The notes beneath the pieces were generated by a model, which was not told where the DNA came from, ran no database searches, and saw only the letters and a list, made by a program, of their open reading frames with translations. Of a stretch of DNA of 64,000 nt, positions 1 to 9,389 are shown piece by piece; the first letter of the stretch is position 1; the number at the start of each line of letters is the position of its first letter. The DNA is taken from contig NZ_JACZFQ010000079.1 in the NCBI RefSeq assembly GCF_014904755.1, forward strand, positions 1 through 64,000, given 5' to 3'. The DNA comes from Neoluteolibacter marinus. GTDB lineage: Bacteria; Verrucomicrobiota; Verrucomicrobiia; Verrucomicrobiales; Akkermansiaceae. A program made the translations under genes and the position numbers.

Positions 1-25
1 TTGCGCGGTCCTGTCGTCGTCCTGC

Positions 26-820
26 TCACTTGCGTCCCGCGACGATATAAGGCCGGGTCTTCCCAACGGCGACTTCGGGGTCGCGCTGCTTCAATGCCTC
101 GCGTGCCTCGTCCAGGCCGTCGATGTTGATCCGGCGGATTTCGTTCAAGCCGGCGGCTTCCATCACGACCTGCAGGTCAGTCGGCTTGTGATCCATGAAG
201 GGCAGCTGGTCGAGGGCTTCACGGTAGCGGCCGTCCACGTTCCATGGACGGGTTTCCTGGGCCTTGAGCGCGGTGCCACTCGATGGCTGGGGAGGGGGCT
301 CGCCGTCGCGCTCGTGGCCGATCAGGATCAGCCGGCCGCCGGGGGCCAGGAGCTGCACCCAGCGGCGGATGGCGTAGCCGGGGTGGGGAAGGGTATAGAG
401 TACGAAGCGGGTGGAAATCACGCCGTATTCTTCCTCTTCGCCCGGCGGGTCCTCGGCGTCGCCTTCGACGAATTCGAGCGACAAGCCGCGCTGGTCCGCA
501 AGTCCCCGGGCGGCCTTGAGCATGCCGGGGGAGAAGTCGATGCCGGTAGTGCGGAAGCCGAGCTCGGCCCACATCGAGGATATCGTGCCCGGGCCCGTAC
601 CGAGGTCCAGGGCGCGGTCGTTCGGGGCCAGCTCGACGGCACGGCACAGCGCGTCCTTCCACGCCTGGCGGCAGGCTTCGTCGTGGAACTCGGCGTGCAG
701 GCCACCCTTGACCCAGCCGGCCACCCGTTCCGGGTGGCTCCAGCCTTCGCGGAACACCGCCTTCAGGCGGCGCGCCGTTTCGAAGTCGGCGGTGATGCCG
801 TTCAGAACTTCAGGCTGCAT
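26..820 (-). CDS. Class I SAM-dependent methyltransferase
   Basis: A 264-residue protein with a Rossmann SAM-binding signature: motif I LDLGTGPGT at about residues 71-79 and an acidic residue (D95, in GIDFSP) closing strand beta-2, typical of the methyltransferase_11/25 families. The ATG at 820 is chosen because it overlaps the last 19 bases of the upstream TonB receptor gene on the same strand, implying translational coupling. The substrate cannot be read from sequence. Because it is coupled to a siderophore-type receptor, a small-molecule substrate such as a metallophore or its breakdown product is an inference. No signal peptide, so cytoplasmic. Family call is secure; role is not. Confidence 0.8.
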   Translation of the reverse strand: MQPEVLNGITADFETARRLKAVFREGWSHPERVAGWVKGGLHAEFHDEACRQAWKDALCRAVELAPNDRALDLGTGPGTISSMWAELGFRTTGIDFSPGMLKAARGLADQRGLSLEFVEGDAEDPPGEEEEYGVISTRFVLYTLPHPGYAIRRWVQLLAPGGRLILIGHERDGEPPPQPSSGTALKAQETRPWNVDGRYREALDQLPFMDHKPTDLQVVMEAAGLNEIRRINIDGLDEAREALKQRDPEVAVGKTRPYIVAGRK

Positions 821-2994
821 CGCGCGGAAATGGCAAGGGGTGTTCCCGGCTGCACGTTGGCGGTGCTGGTCGAGGACTCGTAGTAGGTGCGGTCGGTGAG
901 GTTCTGGACGTTGACCTGGAATTTCAGCTCGTCGCCGTTGTTCAGCTCGGTGCGGTACCATGCCGCCGCGTCGAAGCGGGCATAGCCCGGGAGGTCGAAG
1001 CTGTTGTTGTTGTCGCCGGCCTTCGAGCTGGAGGCGAACACGCCGGCACCGAAGCCGAATCCTTCGAGCGGACCACAGGTGAAGTCATATTTCAGCCACA
1101 GGCTGCCGGAATGCAGCGGGATGTTGGCGAAGCGGGCGCCGAGGGGTAGCGACGACGAGTTTAGTACTTCGGTGTCGGTGTAGGCGTAGCTGCCGATCAC
1201 CTGCAGGTTCTCGGTGATCTTGCCGAGGGTGTCGAACTCGAAGCCGGTGCTGCGCAGTTCGCCGCCGTTGACGGAGAAGCCGGGGTTCAGCGGGTCGCTG
1301 ACCGGGACGTTGTCCTTGGTGATCTGATAGACCGACGCGGTCATCGCCAGCCGCTCGTCGAAAAGCGACAACTTGGTGCCGGTCTCGAACTGCACGCCGG
1401 TGGTCGGGTCGATCGGCTCGCCGGTGAAGCTGAGGCTGCGGCCGGCGCTGTTCGGATTGAAGGATCGGGCGGCATTCGCGAAGAGCGAGACGCAGGGCGT
1501 CAGGTCGTAGACGAAGCCACCCCGTCCGGTCAGACCGGTATCGTCCTGCCAGTTCTCCGCGGTGCTGGAGAAGGAGCGGGAGTACTGGTCGTAATAGTCG
1601 TAGCGACCGCCGACCAGCAAGTGGAGGCGGTCGTCGAACGCGTCCATCTGGTCCTGCAGGTAGCCGGACCAGGTTTCGGTCACCACGTTCTGGCGGACGG
1701 TTCCGGGGGTAAGGGGGAAGGGGCCGGTCGGGCTCGACGGATAGAAAATCGAGACGGGGAACCGGGCCGAGACCAGGCGGTCGTAGGTATAGTCGGAGCG
1801 CGAGAATTCGAAGCCTCCGAGCAGCTGGTGCCGGGTCGGGCCGAGGTCGAACTTCCACAGCGCGTCGGTCACCACGTCGTATTCCCAATTCCCGAAGGAG
1901 GAGGCGTCGAGGTAGGCGCTGACCGTGTTGCCGGCACCGGCCGACCAGCGGAAGGCATCGTTCTGGCCGTCGAAATGGTGGACGAGTGCCCGGGCGCGCA
2001 GCGAGAAGTCCTCGCTGACCTCGTGGTCGATCTGGACGCTGTAGAGGAAGTCCTCGATGTACTGGGTGTGGTGGCCCGGTCCGGTCAGGTTCCAGGTGAT
2101 GTCGCCCACCGGTCCGCCGGCGCGGGCGAAGGCGATGCCGTTGTCGACCGGACGGTCGAGGTCCTGGTACCACAGCCAGGTGGTGAGGCGGGTGCAGTCG
2201 GTGATGTTCCAAGTCAGGCCTGGCGCGAGGAACAGCGACTCGTAGTCGAGGTAGTCGCGGAAAGAGTTGGTGTCATGGTAGTCGCCGACAAAGCGCAGCG
2301 CGACGTCGTCGCCCGAAGCCCAGCCGAGATCGACACCCGCGCGGTAGGAGTCGAAGCTGCCGATCTCACCGTAGACTTCCGAGCGGGGTGAAAAGCTGGC
2401 GGTCTTGGCCACGGCGTTGACCAGGCCGCCCGGCTCCATCGCACCGTAGAGCGAGGAAGCAGGGCCCTTGAGGACCTCGACGCGGTCAAGGCCGGCGAGG
2501 TTCAGCGGCGGCATGGTGTAGAGCCGGAAGCCGTCGACCGAAAGGAGCTGCGAGAAACCACGGATCGAGGCGTCCTCGAACTGGATGCCACGGCCTTCGG
2601 TGCGGACCGGGGCGACACCGCTGACGTTGCGGTAGACATCCTTCAGCCGGGAGATCCCCTGGTCCTCGATGACCTCGCGCGGGATCACCTGGATCGAAAG
2701 CGGTGTCTCGGCGATTGGCGTGTCGGTCCGGGTCGCGGTGGAGGCATTGCTGACCTTGTAGTCCTTGTCTTCGTTTTCGGCCTGGACCGTCAGAGGATCG
2801 AGGCGGGGCTCCCTGCTGCTGCTGTCCTGGGCGCGTGCAGCCGGGATGCCCAGGCAGACCGCGGCGCCGGCGAGCCCGAGTGCGGCCAGTGGCCCGCGGG
2901 GCGCGATGTTTGAAGCGGTGGCGAGTAGCTTGAGGCGGGTGAACGATGGAACGGAGATGGGGTTTTGGCGCGACTGGCCCGGGTGCTGGCTCAT
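802..2994 (-). CDS. TonB-dependent siderophore-type outer-membrane receptor
   Basis: A 730-residue outer-membrane receptor. The chosen ATG at 2994 places a signal peptide ending in AARA/QDSS in front of the mature protein. The plug domain follows, with the landmark IETPLSIQVIP-like segment (here AETPLSIQVIPREVIEDQG), ASIRGF and VEVLKGPASSLYGAMEPGG, all characteristic of FhuA/FpvA-like siderophore receptors. The rest is a 22-strand-type beta barrel with aromatic strand ends, terminating in SARCSLKF (C-terminal Phe). It imports ferric or other metal-chelate complexes using TonB energy. The methyltransferase gene starts inside its 3' end, and an MFS gene lies 156 bp upstream on the same strand. 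No extracytoplasmic sigma/anti-sigma pair or Fur box was recognised. Confidence 0.9.
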   Translation of the reverse strand: MSQHPGQSRQNPISVPSFTRLKLLATASNIAPRGPLAALGLAGAAVCLGIPAARAQDSSSREPRLDPLTVQAENEDKDYKVSNASTATRTDTPIAETPLSIQVIPREVIEDQGISRLKDVYRNVSGVAPVRTEGRGIQFEDASIRGFSQLLSVDGFRLYTMPPLNLAGLDRVEVLKGPASSLYGAMEPGGLVNAVAKTASFSPRSEVYGEIGSFDSYRAGVDLGWASGDDVALRFVGDYHDTNSFRDYLDYESLFLAPGLTWNITDCTRLTTWLWYQDLDRPVDNGIAFARAGGPVGDITWNLTGPGHHTQYIEDFLYSVQIDHEVSEDFSLRARALVHHFDGQNDAFRWSAGAGNTVSAYLDASSFGNWEYDVVTDALWKFDLGPTRHQLLGGFEFSRSDYTYDRLVSARFPVSIFYPSSPTGPFPLTPGTVRQNVVTETWSGYLQDQMDAFDDRLHLLVGGRYDYYDQYSRSFSSTAENWQDDTGLTGRGGFVYDLTPCVSLFANAARSFNPNSAGRSLSFTGEPIDPTTGVQFETGTKLSLFDERLAMTASVYQITKDNVPVSDPLNPGFSVNGGELRSTGFEFDTLGKITENLQVIGSYAYTDTEVLNSSSLPLGARFANIPLHSGSLWLKYDFTCGPLEGFGFGAGVFASSSKAGDNNNSFDLPGYARFDAAAWYRTELNNGDELKFQVNVQNLTDRTYYESSTSTANVQPGTPLAISARCSLKF

Positions 2995-3150
2995 GAATCG
3001 GACAATGTGGAAGTGTGTGGAATTGCTTCGTGTGGCGCCGGCGCAGGGGGGCCGGCGACGCGATGCCTTGGGGAACGCGGGGTCGGAATTTCTCTTTGGG
3101 GAAATTTCCGGAATAATCCCGCGGGTCACGGGTGAAGCCCCCGCATCTCC

Positions 3151-4404
3151 TCAGGCAGCCTTGTTGCTGCGGACCCGGAGGCCCCAGGCCAGCAGGACCG
3201 GGATGGCGATCAAGCACACCGGCCACAGCGCCGGGGTGGGGATGGCTGCAGTGCCCTCGCTGTGGGCCGATGAGTCGATCAGCGCGCCCAGCAAGGGGGC
3301 CCACAGCGCGGCGGCCACGGATTGGGCCTGGGCCTCGACACTGAGCACCGTCGCCCCGACGCCCTCGCTCGATGCGTCGTCGAAGCGGGCGATCTGGATC
3401 GGTCGCCACAGGTTTTGAAACAGCCCGAGCAGCACGAAGATCGCGGCCGACAGCCACGGCATTCCTCCCAGCAGGAACACGGCGAGCACGGCCATCAGCA
3501 ACCAGGTGATCCAAAGGATGCGGCGCGTGGCCGGCTCGCTGCCGCCCGACCACGACTCCCATTGGTGGGCCCGCCGCGAGGCGATGCTGCTGCCGAAGAA
3601 GACCAGTGCATAGACGACTCCGGTAACCAATGCCGTCCGGCGCACGTCGCTTGTTCCCTGCCAGACCGGCAGGGTCAGGGCGGCGGTCTGCAGCACCGGT
3701 TGCAGGTAATTCTTGATCACCGAATAGCCGCCTTCCATCGCCACCGACTCCGCCACCAGCCGGCGCAGCGGGGCATGCCGGCGGAATTCGCGGAATGAGT
3801 CGGCCAGGGTCGTCCAGGCAGCGCGGAAGATGCCCTTGCGGAAGCCGTGGCAGCCAGCATCGAGCGAGGCCGGGTAGGTGGCGAGGTTGATGAGGTTCAG
3901 GAAGGAAGGCAGGGCGCTCCAGTAGAAGACCGAGGCGTAGGTGCCCGACCAGCCGACCAGCAACGCGGCCACCAGGGCGGAGAGCGCGGAGCCCTTCTGC
4001 GACCAGGAACGGGTGTAGCCGTAGATGCGCGTCTTTTCCTTCTCCCGGCCTTGCTCGCGCAGCCAGGCGTAGATCATCGCCTTGTGGGTGCCGGAGCGGA
4101 AGGCGTCACCCAGGCCGTAGAAGACCATCGCCACGGCCATCGCGGCGAAGGTCGATCCAGCCCCGAGGAGCAGGAAGCAAATGACGTAGGCCGCCATGCT
4201 GCCCACCATGCACAGCCTGCGCCCCCAGGCATCCGCCGCGGCGCCCGACGGGATCTCGAGCACGTGGGTGGTGATCTCGCGGATCGCGATCAGCGTGCCG
4301 ATCGACAGGAAGTCGAATCCCCGCTGGCGCAGCGCGAGCACCAGGAAGGCCTCGAAGAACCTCAGGTTCTTGAGAAAGCCATACAGCGAAAAGCGGAAGA
4401 TCAT
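3151..4404 (-). CDS. MFS transporter
   Basis: A 417-residue polytopic inner-membrane protein with the usual two halves of a major facilitator. The motif-A-like loop DAWGRRLCMVGS lies between the second and third helices, and the N-terminal half contains GALGDAF-type packing (YGLGDAFRSGTHKAMIY). The family resembles siderophore or drug exporters, but the substrate is unknown. It lies just upstream of the TonB receptor gene on the same strand and 67 bp downstream of a membrane-anchored protein, consistent with a metallophore import/export locus (inference). The ATG at 4404 has no strong ribosome-binding site, so an alternative start nearby is possible. Confidence 0.8.
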   Translation of the reverse strand: MIFRFSLYGFLKNLRFFEAFLVLALRQRGFDFLSIGTLIAIREITTHVLEIPSGAAADAWGRRLCMVGSMAAYVICFLLLGAGSTFAAMAVAMVFYGLGDAFRSGTHKAMIYAWLREQGREKEKTRIYGYTRSWSQKGSALSALVAALLVGWSGTYASVFYWSALPSFLNLINLATYPASLDAGCHGFRKGIFRAAWTTLADSFREFRRHAPLRRLVAESVAMEGGYSVIKNYLQPVLQTAALTLPVWQGTSDVRRTALVTGVVYALVFFGSSIASRRAHQWESWSGGSEPATRRILWITWLLMAVLAVFLLGGMPWLSAAIFVLLGLFQNLWRPIQIARFDDASSEGVGATVLSVEAQAQSVAAALWAPLLGALIDSSAHSEGTAAIPTPALWPVCLIAIPVLLAWGLRVRSNKAA

Positions 4405-4471
4405 CGGGCCGTCGGGCGATCAGAACCCAAGCCTGCCGAAATGCAATGCCTCGTGGTGCGGTGGTGCTTCC

Positions 4472-5773
4472 TCAGGGTCGCGGTTTCGGGGCGATCAGGT
4501 GCTTCGACAGCCGCAGCAGCAGGGTGGCGAAGAGCGCCTCGACCCCGAGGATCAGCCAGACCGCTCCGGTCAGCGGCGCCTTGGTATCCGTGGTTCCACC
4601 AGTTAGCGAAAGCTGATGGAGGATGGCGGTTTCGGCAAAACAAGGCGCATGGGTGCGGTCGGAAACCAGCCGCGGGAGCAACAGTGAACCATCCGGCATG
4701 GGGAGGCTGCCAGTGATCATTTCCGCGCCGAGCAGGCCGGCGCGGTGGTGGTCGCCGTGGAGGCGGGTGGCGCCGATGCCGAGTCCGGTTGCGCCGGTGC
4801 CGTAGCCCCACAACACGGGGCCGGAGTCCGGGTCGATGTAGTAGTCGGGATGTTTCGAGTCCTTGGCGAACTCGCGCCAGCCGGCCGCCCAGTTGCCCTC
4901 CTGCCAGTACCCGTCGATCCATTTCTGATAGAGCGGATCCGCGACCGCGGGATCGAGCGCCCGGGCAAAGGAGAAGTAGTAGCCATTGGTGCAGCCGCGC
5001 GAAGGTCCGAGCGCCTCGCCGGTATCGTCGTCCGCCATGTATGGCGGCAGCCCGCCGTCGAAGTTCGCGCCCAGGCGTTTGAAGGCGGCTCTTGCCCACG
5101 CCTCGCGGGCGGGGTCGGCGCGGCGGATCATCTCGATGCCCGCGACCACGTCGCAGGGGAAGCACTGGTCCGGATAGTCATCGACCAAACCCGTGGCCGA
5201 GGCATCGATGTCGGCAGCCAGATCATCGGTCAACCGCTTCAACAAGGCCAGGTGCCGGCCGTTCCCGGTCAGGTGATGGTGGGCGCTCAGGCCGCCGATG
5301 AGAAGGGTGCGGAAAAAGCAGTTCGGGTCCTCGAGGTAGTCGTCGCCCCAGTAGGTCCGGATGTAGTGGGCGTGACCGGGGTCGAGCAGGATCCGCACGC
5401 TGGCCTCGATCGCCGCGGCACCGGTCTCCTTCGGCGGTCGGCGAGCCAGTGAGCGGTCCTTCTCCCAGAGGCGCTGGAGGTTCTCCGTTGCCACCAGATA
5501 GAAAAAGGGGCCGTAGACCGGGGACTCGGTCGCGGTGATCTGGTGGACGCCGAGGGTCTCCGCGACACCGGCTGCGATCCGCTCGTCGACATAGCCGGGC
5601 AGCCTGCGGGAGAGCGAGGCGTGGAGGCTGTAGGCGAACTTCGACGGAGCCGCGGAGCGCAGCCCGGGATCCGTGGTCAAGTGCCGGATCGTCTTGGCAA
5701 AGGGGTAGACGACGAAGGCCAGGGCGAATCCCAGGATCAGGACGCCGGAGATCTTCCGCAGGGGACGCTTCAT
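4472..5773 (-). CDS. Membrane-anchored protein, possibly linalool dehydratase/isomerase-like
   Basis: A 433-residue protein with an N-terminal membrane segment (about residues 12-30) and a C-terminal one (about 398-420), leaving a large soluble domain probably outside the cytoplasm. The soluble part has many helices with conserved-looking aromatic and acidic stretches: DDYPDQCFPCD, SRGCTNGYYFSFARALDP and GYGTGATGLGIGATR. This pattern recalls the alpha/alpha-barrel linalool dehydratase/isomerase (LinD-like) domain of many uncharacterised bacterial proteins, but I cannot confirm it without a profile search. It precedes the MFS transporter and TonB receptor on the same strand. Function unknown. 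Confidence 0.55.
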   Translation of the reverse strand: MKRPLRKISGVLILGFALAFVVYPFAKTIRHLTTDPGLRSAAPSKFAYSLHASLSRRLPGYVDERIAAGVAETLGVHQITATESPVYGPFFYLVATENLQRLWEKDRSLARRPPKETGAAAIEASVRILLDPGHAHYIRTYWGDDYLEDPNCFFRTLLIGGLSAHHHLTGNGRHLALLKRLTDDLAADIDASATGLVDDYPDQCFPCDVVAGIEMIRRADPAREAWARAAFKRLGANFDGGLPPYMADDDTGEALGPSRGCTNGYYFSFARALDPAVADPLYQKWIDGYWQEGNWAAGWREFAKDSKHPDYYIDPDSGPVLWGYGTGATGLGIGATRLHGDHHRAGLLGAEMITGSLPMPDGSLLLPRLVSDRTHAPCFAETAILHQLSLTGGTTDTKAPLTGAVWLILGVEALFATLLLRLSKHLIAPKPRP

Positions 5774-5814
5774 TCTCCTGAGAAAACCGCCGCGCCGGGC
5801 AATCCGTATGAGAA

Positions 5815-5856
5815 ACGGGTGAAGTTCGGATGAAGACGGGTGAAGTTCGGATGAAG
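5815..5856. repeat. Perfect tandem duplication of a 21-bp unit
   Basis: The 21-bp unit beginning acgggtgaagttcgg and ending gatgaag occurs twice back to back, followed by a truncated third start. It sits in the 100-bp gap between two minus-strand genes. It could be replication slippage or a duplicated protein-binding site; nothing supports one over the other. Confidence 0.85.
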
Positions 5857-5873
5857 ACGGGGACCGCCGGCGC

Positions 5874-6584
5874 CTACTCCGGCCACTTGATGTCCGGAGC
5901 CTTGCCTTTCCAGAACGGCTGGCGGGGGTCGAAGATCGGCATGCCGTTGACGATGACGTTGCCGGACTTGTCGATGGGCTCGGCCCGGGCGGAAAGGTCG
6001 AGGCGGAGAATGATCGCTTTGCCTTTGAAAGGCTTGGGGTCGAAGCGGGTGGTGCCGGGAATCAGGGGGCAGACGACGACCGGGGTGTTCGGGTCACCTT
6101 TGGACGACAATCCGGCGATGTAGGAGAAGGCGCATTCCCTCGGGGCAAGTGCCGTGGTGTCGGAACTGAAAACATCATCGGGCCTTCGGGGTGTTAAACC
6201 TGTTGATGCCCAAAACGGGAGCTCGCCGGTTCTTCCCATCGCGAGCAGTTGCCGGAAAAGCGCGTTCGAACTGTGATCGCCAAGAGAGAACGGGGGAGAA
6301 GTGTTCTTCGCTACCTTGGCAATCGTGCTCGAGTCGGGGAATCGTCCGAAATCGGTTTCGAAGCGGAGAAGTTCAGCACCGATATCTTCGGCGTGGCTTT
6401 GGGCTAGACTTCGGTTGGGCTGATTCCGGCGACCTTTGAGTTTGAATGAGAAGAATAGAATCAGGAACAAGATCGAGATTCCTCCAATCAGCTTGATCCG
6501 ATTCATCTTTGCCCAAGAACCCATCACCTCGCCAGCCAGAGGCGGAGGAGGGGCGTCGGCAGGCGGCTGTGGCGGGTGAACCAT
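5874..6584 (-). CDS. Pseudopilin-like single-span protein, copy 1
   Basis: A 236-residue protein: a short Pro-rich cytoplasmic N-terminus (MVHPPQPPADAPPPP), one membrane span at about residues 29-46, then an extracytoplasmic region starting with an alpha-helical segment and GRFPDSST, as in type II secretion pseudopilin-like proteins common in Verrucomicrobiota and Planctomycetota. The C-terminus is highly conserved with a paralogue at 10838-11551, including NGMPIFDPRQPFWKGKAPDIK. The ATG at 6584 is chosen because the paralogue begins with the same Pro-rich segment after Met. No prepilin peptidase site of classic form is seen. Exact function unknown. A REPIN-like element lies immediately upstream, as for the paralogue. 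Confidence 0.75.
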   Translation of the reverse strand: MVHPPQPPADAPPPPLAGEVMGSWAKMNRIKLIGGISILFLILFFSFKLKGRRNQPNRSLAQSHAEDIGAELLRFETDFGRFPDSSTIAKVAKNTSPPFSLGDHSSNALFRQLLAMGRTGELPFWASTGLTPRRPDDVFSSDTTALAPRECAFSYIAGLSSKGDPNTPVVVCPLIPGTTRFDPKPFKGKAIILRLDLSARAEPIDKSGNVIVNGMPIFDPRQPFWKGKAPDIKWPE

Positions 6585-6630
6585 CGAGAAAGTATCGTCG
6601 AGTTCACGTGCCGCAACAAGATCGTGGAGC

Positions 6631-6804
6631 GAAGTAGCGCAACTTTGCAAGTTGCGTCTGGGGGCGGCAAACATCGGCAGGGCGCCCCGCAACTTGGAGG
6701 GTATGCCGATTTCCGGAGGCGCTGCCAGGCCGTGGGAATGGTTCACCGCTGCTTGGTGGCATGCGGCCACCAGAATCACGCAACTTGAAAAGTTGCGCTA
6801 CTTT
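6631..6804. repeat. REPIN-like inverted-repeat element, copy 1
   Basis: Two 26-bp arms in inverted orientation (6631-6656 and 6779-6804) bound a spacer of about 120 bp. Each arm is itself a REP-type hairpin: a GTAG tetranucleotide followed by the palindrome CGCAACTT-tgc-AAGTTGCG (left), with the mirror version CGCAACTT-gaa-AAGTTGCG then CTAC (right). A GTAG foot and paired inverted hairpins are the hallmarks of REP/REPIN elements mobilised by RAYT (TnpA-REP) transposases. No transposase is in the window. The element fills the gap between the pseudopilin-like gene start (6584) and the pnkp stop (6834). A second copy of nearly the same length lies at 11598-11770. Confidence 0.8.
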
Positions 6805-6833
6805 GCCGCGCGACGGAAAAACTCAACGGAGCA

Positions 6834-9389
6834 TCACAAGCGCGGATCCACCGGTTCGCTTTCCATCGCGAGAACCGCCAGCACGCACTCGTGGACTTCG
6901 CGCAGCGGCCGACGGGCGGTGAAACGGTCGAGTGCCTCGACACCGAGAACGAATTCGCGCTCGGCCATCGACCGCTTGTGGCCGAGCCCGCGCTGCCGGA
7001 GCCGCTCCAGGTTCTCTGGACGATCGTACTCGGGGCCGTAGATGATGCTCAGGTATTCGCGGCCACGGCATTTGACGGCCGGTTGCACCAGTCCGCGGGG
7101 TCCGGTGGCGATGAAATCGCGCGGCTTCACCACCATGCCTTCGCCGCCGGCCGAGGTCATCTCTTCCCACCAGGCGATGGCCGCGGCGGCCGCCTCCTCG
7201 TCGGTGAGATCGACCTCGCGCCAACGCGTCGCGGGAAACAGGGCCGGGTCGGTGGCCTGGAGCCGCTCGGCCAAGGCCATGTGCCAAATGTGGTCGCGCT
7301 TCACGTGGCTGCCGCCCTCGCTGGCGAGGAAGTGGAACGGTGCCAGCTTCAGGTCGTCGAGTTCGACCACGTCCCAGCAGTAGTGGCGGTAGGCACCGCG
7401 GTAGTGCTCGATCATCGTGCCGCGGGAAAGGCTGCGTTCGAGCAGCGGTTCCAGCATGGCTTTCGCCTCCGCTTCCAGGTGATCGCTGCCGAGGGCCGAC
7501 TGGAAGGCGGCAGAGGCCGCCGCGGCATGGGCGCCGCCGGCCGCCCCGACCGCAGCGTACTGGCACTCCAGTAGATCCCGCGCCTTCACCGACCACGGCA
7601 TCAACTCGGCGTCGAGACAGAGCCAGCCGGTGTCCAGTTCGTCCCAGATCCCCGCCCTCTCCAGCGCCGTGGCCAGGCGGTCGAGCAGGCCGGACTCGAT
7701 CGAGCTGTCGGAGAAGAACGGCCGGCCGGTGCGGGTGTAGATCACCCCGCGCCGCTCCTGCTTCAGGCCGAAGCGGGTGACGGCCACCGAGGGCTCGCGG
7801 CAAACCACGGCGATCGCGCGCGACCCCATGTGCTTCTCCTCGCACACGACCTGCATGACGCCCTGCTGGCGGTAGTAGTCGAAGGCCTCCTCGGGCCGCT
7901 CCAGCCAGCCTTCCCTGGAACTGGTTCCGCAGGGCGACATCGTCGGCGGGAGGTGGATCAGCCAGCGGGGATCGACGGCAAAGCGGCTCATCACCTCGAG
8001 GGCGGCGAGCACGTTCTCCTCCCGGACGCTCACCGCCGGGCGCAGCGAGGTGTGGATCTGGCGCCTTCCCAACAAATCGTCGAGGTCGAGCAGCCGGTCG
8101 TGTTCGGCCTGGGCGCTGGCCGCGGATTCGTCGCGCAGTGGCCGGACGGCCTCGGCGTAGGTTTGCAGGGCGGGCTCCGACACGGTTTCCTGTTCGGGAT
8201 AGCGCAGCGCGGTGAGCTCGCCGCCGAAGCAGCAGCCGGTGTCGATGTTGACCGTGTTGTTGAGCCAGCGGGGTTCGGCGAACGGGGTGTGGCCGTAGAC
8301 GACCAGCGCCTTGCCGCGGTAGTCGCGGGCCCAGTCGAGCCGCTCGGGCAGGCCGTATTCATCGCGCTCGCCGGTGGTCTCGCCGTAGAGGCAGAACTCG
8401 CGGACCTTGCCCGAGCCGCGGCCCTGCATGCTTTCCTTCAACCCGGCGTGGGCGACGACCAGCTTGCCGTGGTCGAAGACGTAGTGGCTGACCAACCCGT
8501 CGAGGAAGCCGCGGAGTTCGTCGCGGTCGACGGGGTCGGCCTCGAGCTGGGCGATCGTTTCCGCCAGGCCGTGGGTCGGCTGGACCTTCTTGCCGTTGAG
8601 CCAGCGCAGGAACTTCGCGTCGTGGTTGCCCGGCACGCAGATCGCGGTGCCGGCCTTGACCGATGCCATCGCGAGGCGCAGCACGTCCGGCGAGTCGGGC
8701 CCGCGGTCGACGAGGTCGCCGACAAAGACCAGCCGCCGGCCCTCCGGGTGCGAGACGACGTGGTCTGCGACCGTGTAGCCGAGCTTGCCGATCAGGGTAC
8801 GGAGTTCCTCGTAACAGCCGTGGACGTCGCCGACGATGTCGAAGGGACCGCTGTCGCCCTTGCGGTTGTTCCACAGCGGCTCGCGGATGACTTCATCGAC
8901 GGCATCCATCTCCTCCGGGCTGCGGAAATGGACGACATTGCGGAAACCCTCCCGCTTGAGCCCGCGCAAGCCGCGGCGCAGCTGGGCGAACTGCCGCTTC
9001 ACGACATGCGGGCCGAAGTCGCGGTCGGGGCGCAGGGCATTGCGCTCGTGGCAGGTTTTCTCGTCGATCTTGAACACCAGTGCCGCCGGCAGCACGTGGA
9101 ACTCGCGGGCGATCGCCACCAGCTTCGCGCGGTCCTCGGGATTGAGGTTGGTGGCATCGACCACCGTGAAGCGGGCCAGGGCGAGCCGCTGGCGGAGGAT
9201 GAAATGCAACAGCTCGAACGCCTGCGGAGTGACGGACTGGTCGTTCTCATCGTCGGACACCATGCCGCGGCAAACGTCGGACGAGACCACCTCGGTGGGC
9301 TTGAAGAGGCGGCGGGCAAAGGTCGATTTGCCCGAACCGGACGGGCCGATCAGGAGGACGAGCGAGAGTTCCGGGAGGCGGAGGGTCAT
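6834..9389 (-). CDS. pnkp: Polynucleotide kinase-phosphatase (RNA repair, Pnkp)
   Basis: An 851-residue three-module RNA-repair enzyme. The N-terminal kinase has a P-loop GPSGSGKST (15-23). The central metallophosphatase carries GDVHG (187-191), GDLVDRG (224-230) and GNHD (254-257). The C-terminal ligase/adenylyltransferase-like module has the nucleotidyl lysine motif KHMG (519-522). Length and order match bacterial Pnkp, which heals broken RNA ends (5' phosphorylation, 2',3' end removal) and, with Hen1 and sometimes a ligase partner, seals them. The ATG at 9389 overlaps the Hen1 stop as ATGA, so the two are translationally coupled. Substrates are probably ribotoxin-cleaved tRNAs (family knowledge). 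Confidence 0.93.
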   Translation of the reverse strand: MTLRLPELSLVLLIGPSGSGKSTFARRLFKPTEVVSSDVCRGMVSDDENDQSVTPQAFELLHFILRQRLALARFTVVDATNLNPEDRAKLVAIAREFHVLPAALVFKIDEKTCHERNALRPDRDFGPHVVKRQFAQLRRGLRGLKREGFRNVVHFRSPEEMDAVDEVIREPLWNNRKGDSGPFDIVGDVHGCYEELRTLIGKLGYTVADHVVSHPEGRRLVFVGDLVDRGPDSPDVLRLAMASVKAGTAICVPGNHDAKFLRWLNGKKVQPTHGLAETIAQLEADPVDRDELRGFLDGLVSHYVFDHGKLVVAHAGLKESMQGRGSGKVREFCLYGETTGERDEYGLPERLDWARDYRGKALVVYGHTPFAEPRWLNNTVNIDTGCCFGGELTALRYPEQETVSEPALQTYAEAVRPLRDESAASAQAEHDRLLDLDDLLGRRQIHTSLRPAVSVREENVLAALEVMSRFAVDPRWLIHLPPTMSPCGTSSREGWLERPEEAFDYYRQQGVMQVVCEEKHMGSRAIAVVCREPSVAVTRFGLKQERRGVIYTRTGRPFFSDSSIESGLLDRLATALERAGIWDELDTGWLCLDAELMPWSVKARDLLECQYAAVGAAGGAHAAAASAAFQSALGSDHLEAEAKAMLEPLLERSLSRGTMIEHYRGAYRHYCWDVVELDDLKLAPFHFLASEGGSHVKRDHIWHMALAERLQATDPALFPATRWREVDLTDEEAAAAAIAWWEEMTSAGGEGMVVKPRDFIATGPRGLVQPAVKCRGREYLSIIYGPEYDRPENLERLRQRGLGHKRSMAEREFVLGVEALDRFTARRPLREVHECVLAVLAMESEPVDPRL

